64,000 nt of DNA from Haemonchus contortus. Lineage: Eukaryota; Nematoda; Chromadorea; Rhabditida; Trichostrongylidae. The DNA lies in contig LS997565.1 of the NCBI GenBank assembly GCA_000469685.2, forward strand, positions 30,908,645 through 30,972,644, written 5' to 3'. Of this stretch, positions 34,501 to 45,788 are shown piece after piece. Made by a program: the position numbers and the translations under genes. Positions within the stretch are counted from its first letter, which is position 1; every line of letters begins with the position of its first letter. The notes beneath the pieces were generated by a model that was given only the letters and a program-made list of their open reading frames with translations, searched no databases and was not told where the DNA came from.

Positions 34501-36804
34501 TTCCTATCCCCTGAACCTACACGGGATAAAATTTGCGAAGGATACAGGCGGAGAGATGGAAATCCTGATGGTAGGTGATAAGAAGGAAGAAGTAATACCG
34601 TTCAATAGAAGCTGATAAGGAGACTTGGCAAGCAAGAGCCTCAGGACCCATTACTTATATCGTGTTGAAGATGAAGCCTTAGCACTTTAGTAGGTAGTGT
34701 AGGATGTGAAGAGACCGTAAATGGTTGGTAAGTGGTGAAATTAATCGAAATAGTTGCTTTGCTGCAAGAGCGACGCCGCACACGAAGGAGTGCGGCAGAA
34801 TTCAGCAGAAGCAGCGCAGCAAGTAATGAATACACGAACAAAAGAAATAACAGTGGAGCTATGTATGCAAAAATAATAATCGCATATCGATCGAGTTCTA
34901 GGAGAATGTTAGAACTGCGAAAACCGGGCAACTAATAAACGATTGCGGCGCGCGGCGATCGTTTTCACAAAACCAATCCAACTGCCCGTCTCCCCTCTAC
35001 AACTCTCTTGAGCAAAGAACACCTCAAAGGACGTGTGCCCTGTCCATCCTGGCTTACCGCCCTTTCCTTCCAAATTAGACTCTTCATCTTTGCTGGTAAA
35101 AAAGAATTTCTTTTTAGCACATGGGTCCAAAATCATTTAATATGTACCTGCAGCCAGCAGCGCGAGCCACTGCTTTTGCCAAAAGAGTTTTTCCACATCC
35201 CGGTGGGCCATACAGTAGAATACCTGGAAAAGCATTTAGAACTAACGTGCCAATTATGAACTCTTGCACAACTTCGTGCCGATCCAAACACAACCTTCAA
35301 CTTTTGCTGCTTTAAAAAATCTACATCCACAAAGAATACACAGACACATTCTCAGTATTCTCTTCAATTGACAATCTGATTGGACTGCAAAAGAATTTCT
35401 ACCTCTAATTATTCCGCGTATCGGCTAATACGATAATGGTAAAGCACCTAAAAGCCGAATATCTAGAAAACATGGGATTCGATTTAGAATTCCCAAATGC
35501 GAATGATGCAATTTGAGCAGTGGTTGCGGGCGATGGGCCCAATAATTGCCGCTGTAGAAAGATTTCGTATTCTACTCACAGTGCTTGAATTGTGCTTTCC
35601 TAGCCGCGGACTACTTCAAACTGAGTATTTCCTTTGAAGTCTTACTAAAATCATAACAACACCAGATTATGGGAGGGGTTTGACCTTGAGCTATTCATTC
35701 TCAATGCTCGTCTATTCCAAGTTACAACATATGTGACTGTTTATAGTCCCATCTAAACGAGGTCCTCTGCTGTTATGTGCAACGAGATAAAAGGCCGAGC
35801 TAATGCAGTTCACATTCCGCCCCCGCACAGTCAGGAGAGGCGGCTGCGGTGTATCGAGCTCTAAACTCTAAAAGTTCCAACTTTGCAAGTTGGCTAATCG
35901 TAATCGACTTGCTCATTTTCAACTTCCCAGCAATGTTCCCTACACAAATCTTAGACTTTTTTCCAACAAAGATTAGGATCATCACTGCCAGTAGGACACC
36001 AGAGCGGCTTGACTTTCCGAAAAGAAATCTTTATTTCTAAAGTTAACAGATGATTTTTTGAAAGCCTGCTATGCTAAGAGCTAAGAGCACAAATTTATGC
36101 AATTATCCAGTATTAGATTTCGAAAGAGTTTTCAAGGTTGATAGTCTTTTCTTATTCCAAGCAGTATCGATCACTGCTTTACATGCCGGTGCAAAGAAAT
36201 CACAACCATGAAAGTGAAAACCTTTTGGTGGGCAAAGAAGTGGAGAATCCGACTCAGCGGCAATTTGAAGAGGGAGAATAATTCGATCTTTCATATCCGC
36301 GATAAGTTCGTCGCATCCACCTTAAAGGAAGGAGTATGTTCAGGACTGCGATGTCACAAAAGAAAAATTCTTAGAATGTTTTTCAGCTTCAAGATTTGGT
36401 GTAAAAACACGGCAAGAAATTACGTACCAATATCATCCCACTCTGCCCCGGCATCTTCTCCTCCGACGAACTGAGTGGCAATTCGCAACTCATGTTCATT
36501 GAGTTCAATCTTTTCACTGAGCCCTAGTTCTTGAAACAGTTGAGCCACCTGCAGAGAGTCAATATACGCTTGTTTTTAATGTTTCAACCTTCCCCATTTC
36601 CTATTCATAGCCAACACAACGGTGGTGACCATGAGACCCTGAACAAAGACCAATGTGAGAAATACTTGCCCGTTTTCGGTTCTCTTCGCGAGCGGCGTAT
36701 TGCGGATCAAGAAACTTGACCATATAGCGGACAGTGAAGAACGACAAGGCAGCAGCTGCAGCAATTCGGACGCATAGTGAAACGATTTCTGCTCGGTCTG
36801 ACAT
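28545..36804 (-). CDS. mspn-1: Msp1/ATAD1 AAA-ATPase, mitochondrial outer-membrane protein extractor
   Basis: Nine minus-strand exons give 342 codons plus stop: 36804-36670, 36548-36428, 36320-36222, 35223-35148, 32811-32687, 29963-29860, 29513-29394, 28852-28760, 28700-28545. Residues ~10-25 form a single N-terminal membrane helix ([13 protein letters not shown]). The AAA core follows: [16 protein letters not shown] (Walker A), then [26 protein letters not shown] (Walker B), [10 protein letters not shown] (sensor 1), ILRRM.ARF (arginine finger region) and [12 protein letters not shown] (sensor 2). Length and motif order match ATAD1/Msp1, which pulls mislocalised tail-anchored proteins out of the outer membrane. 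Intron 1 appears to start with GC (GCAAGT) rather than GT. Introns 4 and 5 (2.3 and 2.7 kb) are filled with transposable elements. A possible trans-splice acceptor (GGATTTAG) lies 4 nt before the ATG. Confidence 0.95.
30462..30545 (+). repeat. tRNA-derived SINE-like sequence inside mspn-1 intron 5
   Basis: An A-box-like TGGTTAAGAGTGTCTGC (30476-30492) and a B-box-like GAGTTCGATCCC (30518-30529) stand at tRNA-like spacing, but the acceptor stem is not paired. This suggests a Pol III-type SINE head rather than a functional tRNA. Confidence 0.4.
30546..31104. other. Intronic open stretches, no homology recognised
   Basis: Overlapping + frames (30545-30730, 30495-30758, 30796-31104) read through charged sequence, one containing a C-x2-C-x2-C string near residue 70. 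They lie within an intron of mspn-1, opposite in strand, between a SINE-like head and a MITE. They are most likely repeat-derived. I do not assign a function. Confidence 0.25.
31114..31353 (+). mobile_element. 240-bp MITE, copy 2 (in mspn-1 intron 5)
   Basis: It has perfect 13-bp terminal inverted repeats: GCGTTAGGAACGA (31114-31126) and TCGTTCCTAACGC (31341-31353). The interior is nearly identical to 19041-19280, including the CGGCTGTCGCGGACCACTCA block. No coding capacity. Confidence 0.85.
33127..34393. mobile_element. 1.27-kb TIR element with internal tandem repeats, in mspn-1 intron 4
   Basis: The left end (ATCCTACCCTATAAGATCTG.., near 33127) matches the inverse of the right end (..CGCTTTATAGTAAGTAGGAT, near 34393), followed on both sides by CTAAG/GACAGACAGAC-type sequence. 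This gives imperfect TIRs of ~35 bp. Inside are TG-rich simple sequence (33160-33260), four ~127-bp tandem units (33360-33880) and two GAGGCACGC..CGCCCA..TGTGGGCGG blocks (near 33910 and 34202). No transposase frame is present, so the element is non-autonomous. Confidence 0.65.
33360..33880 (+). repeat. Four tandem ~127-bp units
   Basis: Each unit runs from CGCACAAACCCC.CCCCTTGT through GGCGGAGTC.GGT, a CCACC.ACCATA/GTAG block, CTCCTACCAAGTTTGAACTT, then GGTCCATGGGGACAGGAGTT. Unit starts are near 33367, 33495, 33621 and 33750. Units 1 and 2 share an AAGCTTCCCCATCGCGG segment, while units 3 and 4 carry GTGTTCCCATCCTGTCGCC instead, so there are two subtypes. Reading frames across it are repeat shadows. 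Confidence 0.85.
34735..35000 (-). mobile_element. Diverged third copy of the 240-bp MITE family
   Basis: On the minus strand this segment keeps the layout of 19041-19280 and 31114-31353: GGGAGACGGGC, CGCCGCGCGC, then CTCGATCGATATGCGATTAT, a TTTTGTTCGTGTATTCATTA block, and a GCGGCGTCGC stretch. The overall identity is much lower. It ends about 150 bp from mspn-1 exon 4. Confidence 0.5.
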
Positions 36805-39614
36805 GGAGCTAAATCCAATCTTACAAAGCGAGGCGAATTGAAAGAAGACTCATAACAGTACAGAACAGTAAATGGCCAGTTTCACGCCCACCGGAATTCA
36901 AACATTCGCTAGTATGAAGAGCATGAATATAGATATCATCGTTTCGTAATGGAAACGATTACAGACAAGCACAGGCTATTTTTATATTCTGCTTCCACCA
37001 CATCATACGTTTCCTAGCTCTTAGCCAGAACATCGAAATTATCCTAAAAATTCTAAACCTTCAATTACCCCGCCCTCCACCGATAGCGTACATTGACCAG
37101 AAAACGAAATCGTGGAAGGGACTGCCGCAGTACTGCGAATTAGGACCTAAGCGCGACGAGGGACTGGGAAACGGATGAAAATATCTAGTGTACAGTTTTA
37201 TATGTGAATAACCCGAGCAACGTACGAGCGGTCAATGTTTTTTCGAAGAACAACGTTAGTTCTAAAAGCAGAGTAAATTGTCAATCAGCAAGGTGTGTGC
37301 CATGACGCAGTACTGCAGCCCTGGCGTTGCAAGCGACAACTTGCGCGTTCGCTGCCAACCAGAGCGGGAGCTCTTCTTTTTGATATGTGCTTTGTCGCCC
37401 GAACATCATTCATGTTAGGCTCTGACGTTTCTTCCTCGGTTTCACCTATAATACAACTTGCTTTCTTCGACAGAAACGGTTTGGTTTTGAGCGTATTTTT
37501 TATGCAAAAGACGGCGAGATTTCAGTTGTTGCAATTGCGCAGAGAGCTGACTACATCAAGCCAGAACTGTACAGAACTGCCTTTCACTGTCGCTATGGGT
37601 CATGACAAGCTGTTTGAACTTCTTACATGGGTTCCTTCGTGATCGGTGAAGTATCTACAATGCCAGTCAAACTAGTCCGAGGCTACATACGGGCTAATCT
37701 TTGAGCCTTTATAACGCCCTAGGCCGTTTTCCGACCCAGATGTGGTATAAGAAGGGGACTCGTATTACCCTATGGGGAAATCTCAACAACCATTTTTAAT
37801 AAGAACTGTGCCTTCAAAGTAAGTCATTAGTGATGTTCAAAAGATTGCCATCGAGTTGTAAAGCGTTTCTACCAATGTGCCTTCAAACTGTAGTGAATCA
37901 TATTGCGCATCTTTTATGTTTGCCATTACTTCAGTAGAAATTTTCAATGCCATTATCCAGAGCATCAGGATAGGGTATGGTGCGCGGAATGCTTTCGTAG
38001 GCAATTGGATGGACGTCTCAAGGTATTACGTCAGACGCTTTTCTACCGGGGAACTTAGCTGCAGGTAGAGCATCTGCTGTTGTGGTCAAGTTGCCTGCAC
38101 TGCAGAACACATGAAGAGAAACAAGGAAGAGGAAACGAGAAGGAACAGCTTTTTTCCAATCAAGACAGCATAATGCAAACACTGAATCATCAATCAGGGC
38201 CATTTGCTTGAGTTCATAGAAAGGTTGGATGCGCAGGTGAGATCGGATTCATAAGCCCTTTTTCCAATGGACCTAGAGTACCTGAATTTGAAAGGACAGG
38301 GTGGGAACACCGTACGGTAGGTGACGGAAGGTAAAAACAACTGATAAGAGTCTATAAGGAGCCGAAAGGGCAAGAGCATCAGTAGCACACCGGAACGAAA
38401 CTTGATTTTTCGGGAGCCTCCAACCAACATATTGAGCACCAATTGGTTGTTTTGCTCCGCTTATGTCGAGTTTTGGACTTCAGGGGTCAAGTTTCAAGTA
38501 AAAGCCTAATTTCTACAAAGGAAAGGAGGTGCCCTACAAGATGGGCAAGCGATTAGCAAAAATGTCATGGGTCACAAATGCAATGGGAAGGCCTGATCAT
38601 GACTTGGGCAAAGGTGATGCTGATCATGAAAACTCACAGTCACGATTTATTTCTCAGTTCATAAGGGGGAGAGATGAAATCAGTTCCCACATTACAGGTT
38701 CCGTGAGATATCCGGAAAAAATCAGCAGTGCTAGTTAACCCACCAAAGATGGAAACAGAGCTCCAGGCTTCAAGTTCGCACTTGATTCTTGGAAATTGAG
38801 CGAGTTGAACAGTTCACACAACCTAAGTTCTCTGACCGAAATCAAACCAACGACGGTTAGGCGTGTCACCTAGTTCACCGAACAAATATTGCCATCACCT
38901 TTTGCTTCCTGTTGTGCCTGAACTTCCCGTTACTGAAAAATCTTTTGACTTGATGTTTTGTTAACTGCCATATATCGCCGCAAAACACGTTCCGAAAGCC
39001 TCACAAGGTTGGCAATTTATGGACAAAACTTCAGCCTCAGACGGGGCTCGAACCCGTACCTGGGTTTTCTTTCCGGCACCGTGCTATATCGAAAAATTTT
39101 TGTCACCGACACCCTACGGGACTATGTGAGCTGCACAATCAGTTCGTGTGGAGTGAGAACCCAAACAGGGCCTATACGGAGGAGTAAGTACTGATGATTC
39201 CTGAGCATGCAACGAAATTTAATCATTTATGTAGGATCAGCCTCAATCAGTAGTCTATTACTTTACCACCGCAAACTACACAGCCTTGAACTTTTGCTTC
39301 AGAACCAACCTGTCATAAGTTGGTAGAATGCCTTTCCCGAAAAGTTAACCAGCACTGGTTGTTAATAGTTAAAACAAAGCGAGATCAAAGCGGTTACTTG
39401 GTTCACTTGATAATTCTGACCTTACACCCTCAACAGGAAATTGGAAAAAGCAATTCGACTCAAGAAAACGGTAGTTCAACAGATCTACAATTTCACTTTT
39501 ATCATGACAAAAGCAACCAGTGGAAATACCATTATAGGAGCATCTTTTTGAAACAAAACTTGCAATATCAACATATTCATTCATACGTAATAACGAACAA
39601 CAGTAACAATTAGT
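36805..39614. other. Intergenic between mspn-1 and rack-1; no gene recognised
   Basis: The two flanking genes are on the same strand, 2.8 kb apart, which is too far for a typical tight nematode operon. A 115-codon + frame (37295-37642) and an 82-codon - frame (38194-38442) show no family features. The latter overlaps a diverged ~127-bp unit (near 38288-38335, minus). A SINE-like fragment is listed separately. Confidence 0.4.
39025..39125 (-). repeat. tRNA-derived SINE-like fragment
   Basis: On the minus strand a T-arm/B-box (GGGTTCGAGCCC, 39055-39044) follows an A-box-like TAGGGTGTCGGTGAC (near 39120-39105), with TAGCACGGTGCCGG and AGAAAACCCAGG between. The acceptor stem does not pair, so it is not a working tRNA. 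Confidence 0.4.
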
Positions 39615-42600
39615 TCAGATGATACGTACAGATACTTGCCATACACGTATGACATTGTCTGTGTATCCAGCATAGAGAGTCTGTCCATCTTGCGACCACG
39701 CCAAAGAGACACACTGAGGGGCAGTCATCGTCTTTCCTGTGATGTCAGGCTTCAACTCTTCAATCTCACGCTTATCCTCCAGATCCCAGATCTTGATAAC
39801 GGGACCAACAGCGGCGCAAAGCCAGTATCTGTTGGGCGAGAAAGCCATTGCATGAATCACATCGTTTCCGTTGAGAGTGTACAAGTGCTTGCCCTCATTC
39901 AAATCCCAGAGCATTGCCTGTCCGTCTTTACCGCCTGATGCACACAGCGAACCATCAGGAGAGACCGTAACAGTGCTGACGTATCCGGTATGACCAATGT
40001 GATTGGTCTTCAGACGGCAGTTCCCAAGGTTCCACACCTTGACGATCTTATCCCATCCAGCAGAAACAATGACAGGATCACGAGTAGAAGGCGAGAACCT
40101 CACAGTAGACACCCAGTCGGTGTGGCAGTCTTCCTGAAAAACAATTTTTTCCATGATTTCCATGCCAGTTTTCACAGTTAATGTTTAAATAATAAGAAAA
40201 AGTTACACTTCAGAAAAATAAAACAGCTACACACTTTACCCTACGAACTACGCATGCACCAACTTCAGAAGAAAACTGCTCATTGCTCGCGAGCTGCTTA
40301 CAGCAGATTCGCAACCAAATTCACCGATGTCTGAATCCGCGCTAACGCCAAATTCAAGTTAATCTTGTTGCAATATCAAACCTTTTTCAGGCCTTAAAGA
40401 CAGGTTTTTTTCAGATTTGTTTAGCAGACTACCTACTGCAGACAAAAAAAAAACAACGGTGTAAGTTAATACGCAACAGCGGTTCTAGGACCTCTCATTA
40501 CCGCGAAAGACGTCCACTGAAGGAGTAACCTAGTTGGTCAATTTTCCGTCAGTTTGAGTACTCGAACAGAGGCAATGAACGGTGTCCGTCATTATAAATA
40601 CAGACAAGGAGTCTTTCCAAAATGCGTGAACAGTCTTTGATCAAGGTCGATGAACCAACCCTAACTTATGTGGTTGTGAATGATCGATCCATTCATCACA
40701 GTACCTCAATTATTGGAAGTACGTGGAGAAAATCACCATCTCCTTCATTAATACATCACCCAACAATGTACTGAGGGTCTGACGAATGAGGGTCTATTTT
40801 TCGATTTATTGCAATTAAATTTCCTTTTTCTTCATAGACGCACTATTCGAACGCAACCTTTCCACTCTTGCACCCAATACCCATGCAAGATTTCTGAGAC
40901 AGCATATCTTTAAATCCCACAACTCTATGAGACTGACACACTTAGGCTCAATTTTGCATGGTTACGTGCGCCCCTACTGAAGATTTCGGTATTCCGGCAC
41001 TCAACAATGCCCTCACCATTGATCAAGAGTTGAGAACCAGTATGAGGAGGATGTGTGCAATGAGCAATGCAAAAAGTTACCGTGATTGTGTACTTGCATT
41101 GCGCCAACGTGTTCCACAACTTAATGGAGCGATCACGGGAGCCGGATACGATTTGACGGTTGTCAGCAGAAAACGCCACGGAAAGGACGTCCTTAGTGTG
41201 GGAGGAGAACTGACGAGTGGATTGTCCACTGAAATGGACCAATTTATTACAACTGGGGAAAAAATATGATAATACAGCATAAATGTGAGCAATACAATCA
41301 TATTTTCTATTCTTTTACCGGCGCAATGCAAAACATAACTGCCTCAAGTTACAATGTGAGACATGCAAAGTATGCGAACGTGCAGTGTACGAGGCCTCTG
41401 CCATAGTCCCTCTTCCACAACCGTGAGCCCTACGGTAAATATCTCAGCAAAATCAAAGGAACAAGCGACTGAGAGGGAGATATCATTCGATAAACTTTGA
41501 AAGCCCTCCCCAGCAAGTTACAAGGTGGACTTCTGAAGATTAAAAAAAAGCTGTGCGAATAGAGCATAAATAAGAAGCCCCGAGGTTTGAAATTTGGATT
41601 TTCGATTGGTGGTGCAACGTCTCGTAAAGGCATTGGACTGAAATATAAAAACATTGAAGTGCACAGACGATGAATATCAGGTCACCTCATTCAAAAGTGC
41701 GACAACCATACGGTTGGCGCGAACAGCGAAAGTGCTGAATCCATAAACAGTTTTGATGAGAATTTAGAATGATTGGCAACTTCTATGCTCTACTTCGTCA
41801 TCAACGCTGCAGAGAAAATATCCAAAAATTGGAAAACAAAAGTAAATGAAGAAGATCAAAAGTGAATTATCAATAGCGGCGTCTCCAGAAGAAAAGTACT
41901 GCCCAAATCATCGTTGGTGGAAACAGCAATTGCAGTACCTAGTGCTCCCTAGACATGATGTCGAACATAAGTGCTCAATTCAAGAAAGGAACTACTCAAA
42001 CAAACGAAGGAAAAGAAATCATCAAAAGTCACAAGCGCCGGTTCACTTGGATGCCGATGATGAATCTTCAAAATGGCTTGTGATGAGTTACGCGGCTCTC
42101 AAAGGGTGTTCACCATAGACTACAGATTTTTAGGGAGTTACTTTGTACAAACTCTGTTCTGAAAAAAGGACTGTCATTGCGGAAGTGAGAAGCCAGCTGC
42201 TCAACGATATTACCGACGATTGCCCATTTACGAGGCCAGTATCGCTCATAGCATGCTAAGCCAGAACGGTCCGACAAATTTCGGACATAAAGAATGCCGA
42301 GGCTTGGATTCAACCGCTGCACTCGCTCGAACTGCTTACGATACGCGACCTAAACTATTATATTTTGGTCAGCTGGGGAGACATGTAACTGGCTACAACT
42401 AAGTGATGGATCGCTGAAACAGATACAAAGAGCATCAATTCGCACTGTGAAAGTAATGAAGCTTCTAGGTGATCTCTTGGTACTTGAACGACAAGAATGT
42501 GCCGTTGGAAGCGGTGTAGCCTAGTTAATAGCATGTTAGAAAACTACCCTTTCTCTAATACTTATTTTGCTTTAAAAAAACAGAATCTTTTGAATGAAGA

Positions 42601-45600
42601 AATTAACTCGTTGAATGCTCATGACAACAGGTGTAAATCCATGTTTAATGGGACGCGACCAGCTTCTGCGGCGCGACCCCATTATCTCGACAATAAAGTC
42701 GCAACACACTCTCCGAAACCCCGATTGTAATCTCGAATTTCACCTCACACCATTAACCCTGGTGGACGCAACCAATCGCAAAATGGACTTGGCGCTTAGT
42801 CATGACCATAGAGCCCAGTGGTCATCTACACTTAAAAACTTGCAGGAAGCATCAGACAAGATAGACCGTCCATGGAACGAAATTTCGCTTCTTTATCCTC
42901 TGGAATGAACTCTCATCGTTGAGAACTCTCTGGTATACAAAGGGCCGCTTAATTTGGAAGCCAATAGGCTCGCCCATAGAGCCATCTCTATAACTCCGAA
43001 ATCTGATCCCGCGAACCGCAAAGGTTTTACTGTCACTACGCCTTCATAGTCCACAATCACGTCTGACCACAAAGTGTAGTGCCGGCCACACAACATCTGG
43101 AGCGTTTGGGCGAGAAAACAACATTCAACCAGCGTATTCGCCTCATAACTTCGTCTGACTAGCATTTGTTCCAAGAAATAAAACTCCGATTAATAACTCC
43201 TATAAAAGTAAACGAAGTAAATGGCTTAAAAACTAAAATCGCCTCCTTCTCACAACCATTATCCTCCATTATAGAAAAGCGGCACTGGCAGTTCCGCAGT
43301 TAATTTTACAGTGTTCTTGATGATAGTAGTGTGTCGTTAATTAAAATCTAACCCGATCAAGTTGATCAATAAATGATAGTTGTGTCTCGATCAGAGAAAT
43401 TACGACGACTTAACAGGTAATTGTGGAGCTATATTAACAGGAAATTTATGTGGTTTTGGAACTGCTTTTGTCTTTTCTTAAACATTTTAGTGGTCTGTTG
43501 TCACTCATACAACCCTATCTGTCCTTGCTTGTCCTTACATTGCGTAACTGTAGCTTTTGATACAGATTTTAGTTAGTCCTTGTCCAACCATCTATGATCC
43601 TGGCACATCTTTCATCACCCAGTTTTTCACGGTTAAAAGCTAATGAAAACTGAGCCGATGATGGTATTTAGTCCAAGGCAATTTACTTTGAAGTAAAATG
43701 AAATAAGATGATGAAACGTGGAAAGAATCCCTCTCTGAGAAAAGGAAAACGCGTAAAAGGTTTTAACAGTTTTACAGTTCTTCCTACCGACACACATTTA
43801 TCCCCTTGGGAACCTAGTTTCAAACACCAAAAACGCGCGCTATCTAACATTGCTTTCCAACAGCTAAACGCCCTCAACTGAACAGTCGAAATAATTGTGA
43901 AACGATAAGATCTTCTTCGAGAAAGGGTTAGGGCCATGCAAAAAAGCACACAATAACTAAACTGAATCACAGTGCAACGATTAAAGAGATCAGCGTCAAC
44001 TCGGGAAGAAAATGAAAGGGAATGATTAGTCTGTAAAGAAAAGTGTGTTAGCGAAAAAAAAAAACCTCTGCAAGGTCAGCGCAACAGTAATCATGAAAGC
44101 CTGCTAGTTGGTGAAAAAACATTAGAAAGTATCCTTCCTTCCTCAATTCTGCTGATCTAAAAGACCTCCGTGACCCAAATTCGCAACATCGAGCAATTCA
44201 AATGTGAACATCAGATTATAGACATTGTCTGGACACCTATCAATCTCCCTACATATGAAAAAATCAAGCGGAGATGTGTGAAAACTCGACATGCAGCAAC
44301 GAAATGCTGATCGTTGTCGGACGTGATGAGTTGATTTTGACTTTTACGGAAAACATCGAAATGCAATGTTACTAAGAATTCTGCCCTCACGAGCAGTCGA
44401 AAAAATCTATCTCCATTCTCTCGCAAAGAATAGAAAGCCTTTCTGGTGCAATGACTACGTTAGACGATTCATGGCTGGACGCCTATAATACCCTGTAGGC
44501 ACAATCGCAATGAACCTGTTCTGTCTGCCCTTGATTGCCAAGTAACAAGAACGAGATAGATGTCCGAATCCTCCATAACCAACATTAGAAAGCTTTCAGA
44601 TATTGAAGCTAAACCCAGAAAACAAACGTGAACATAAGGAACAGGAAACTAAACAAGGGTAACACGACATTAGCGCCAACAGAAAGCACGCCCAGCTTCT
44701 TATGACCCCCTTAAGGTCTATTTGTCTTCAAGTCCAGAAAAAAACAAATGAGTAAACTCCAAGTAATAAAAAAAAAGAAAATGAAATAAAGAGAGAAAAG
44801 CCAAACAAAAAGGTAACACACGTCGTTAGGTCCCATAGGCGAAGAGTTTTGTCCCAAGAACCAGAGAGCGCGAATTGGCCATCAGAGGAAATGGCGACAT
44901 CAGAAACAAAATGATTGTGACCGGTCAAAGCCTTAACTGGGCGACCAATGGCATCGATGTCACTGACGACATTGTCCACATCCCAAAGAATGATGGTGCG
45001 ATCTGGAAGAAACATTGCTCGTAGCTAAAGGACCGAAAGATCATATGAGATTTAATTCTTCCTCGATTTCTATATAATTTTCGGCAGAAGTTCGTAACTG
45101 TTACACATTTGAATCAACAGCACTACTATTTCCCAAATTAAGGAATTCTTGAGTGAGATGGCAACACCTCGTTGAAATATTAAAATTAGTTGGGAAAGAC
45201 TATCATTACGTTGTGCACTACTGACAACCACCCTACCAGAAGCTTTTGTTTAAAGGCTATCCACGATAAGCGAATCCTACAAAATGAACATTTGGGTCTC
45301 AAATGGTTGCGGACTCAATTCAGTAGGCGATCTCATTTCACGACACTTCTACCTTCTGTCATTAGAGGAGATTCGTCTCACGAACTACTTGTTATGATGA
45401 ACCGATTCCTGTCCTTTCTCCTTCATTCTTTCTTTAGACTCTCGGAAAACCCTGGCATCCACTACTCAAATGTTTGGTTACTGTCCAGGTGAAACCGTCT
45501 TTCAATCACAGAACAGATGCACTATGGTCTATGTGAAGTGATTAGGCATACTTCATAAAGGTGCTTGAAAACCGCAAAATCAAATCTGTTTGAAAATGGA

Positions 45601-45788
45601 AAGTGAAGAATGGTTACAACACGTGTAATTAAAACCATCATGAAATATCAAATCCACTTATGAAAATACTCACCGCGAGACGACGAAATAACAGTGGTCT
45701 TATCGTTGTGGGTAAAGGTAGCGATTTGCGTTACCCATCCGTTGTGGCCCTCGAGGGTGCCTTTAAGCTGCATCTGTTCAACCACCAT
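39615..45788 (-). CDS. rack-1: RACK1, WD40 scaffold of the 40S ribosomal subunit
   Basis: Four minus-strand exons (45788-45674, 45002-44822, 41228-41081, 40133-39615) join in frame to 320 codons plus stop. The product is seven WD40 blades. It starts [20 protein letters not shown] and includes the blade endings [53 protein letters not shown] and [12 protein letters not shown] dipeptides recur at blade starts. Length and order match RACK1, which sits on the small ribosomal subunit and binds protein kinase C and other signalling proteins. Phases match at every junction (1, 2, 0). Intron 2 (3.6 kb) carries a diverged ~127-bp unit near 41575-41640. A possible spliced-leader acceptor (GGTTTAAG) lies about 26 nt before the ATG. 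Confidence 0.97.
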
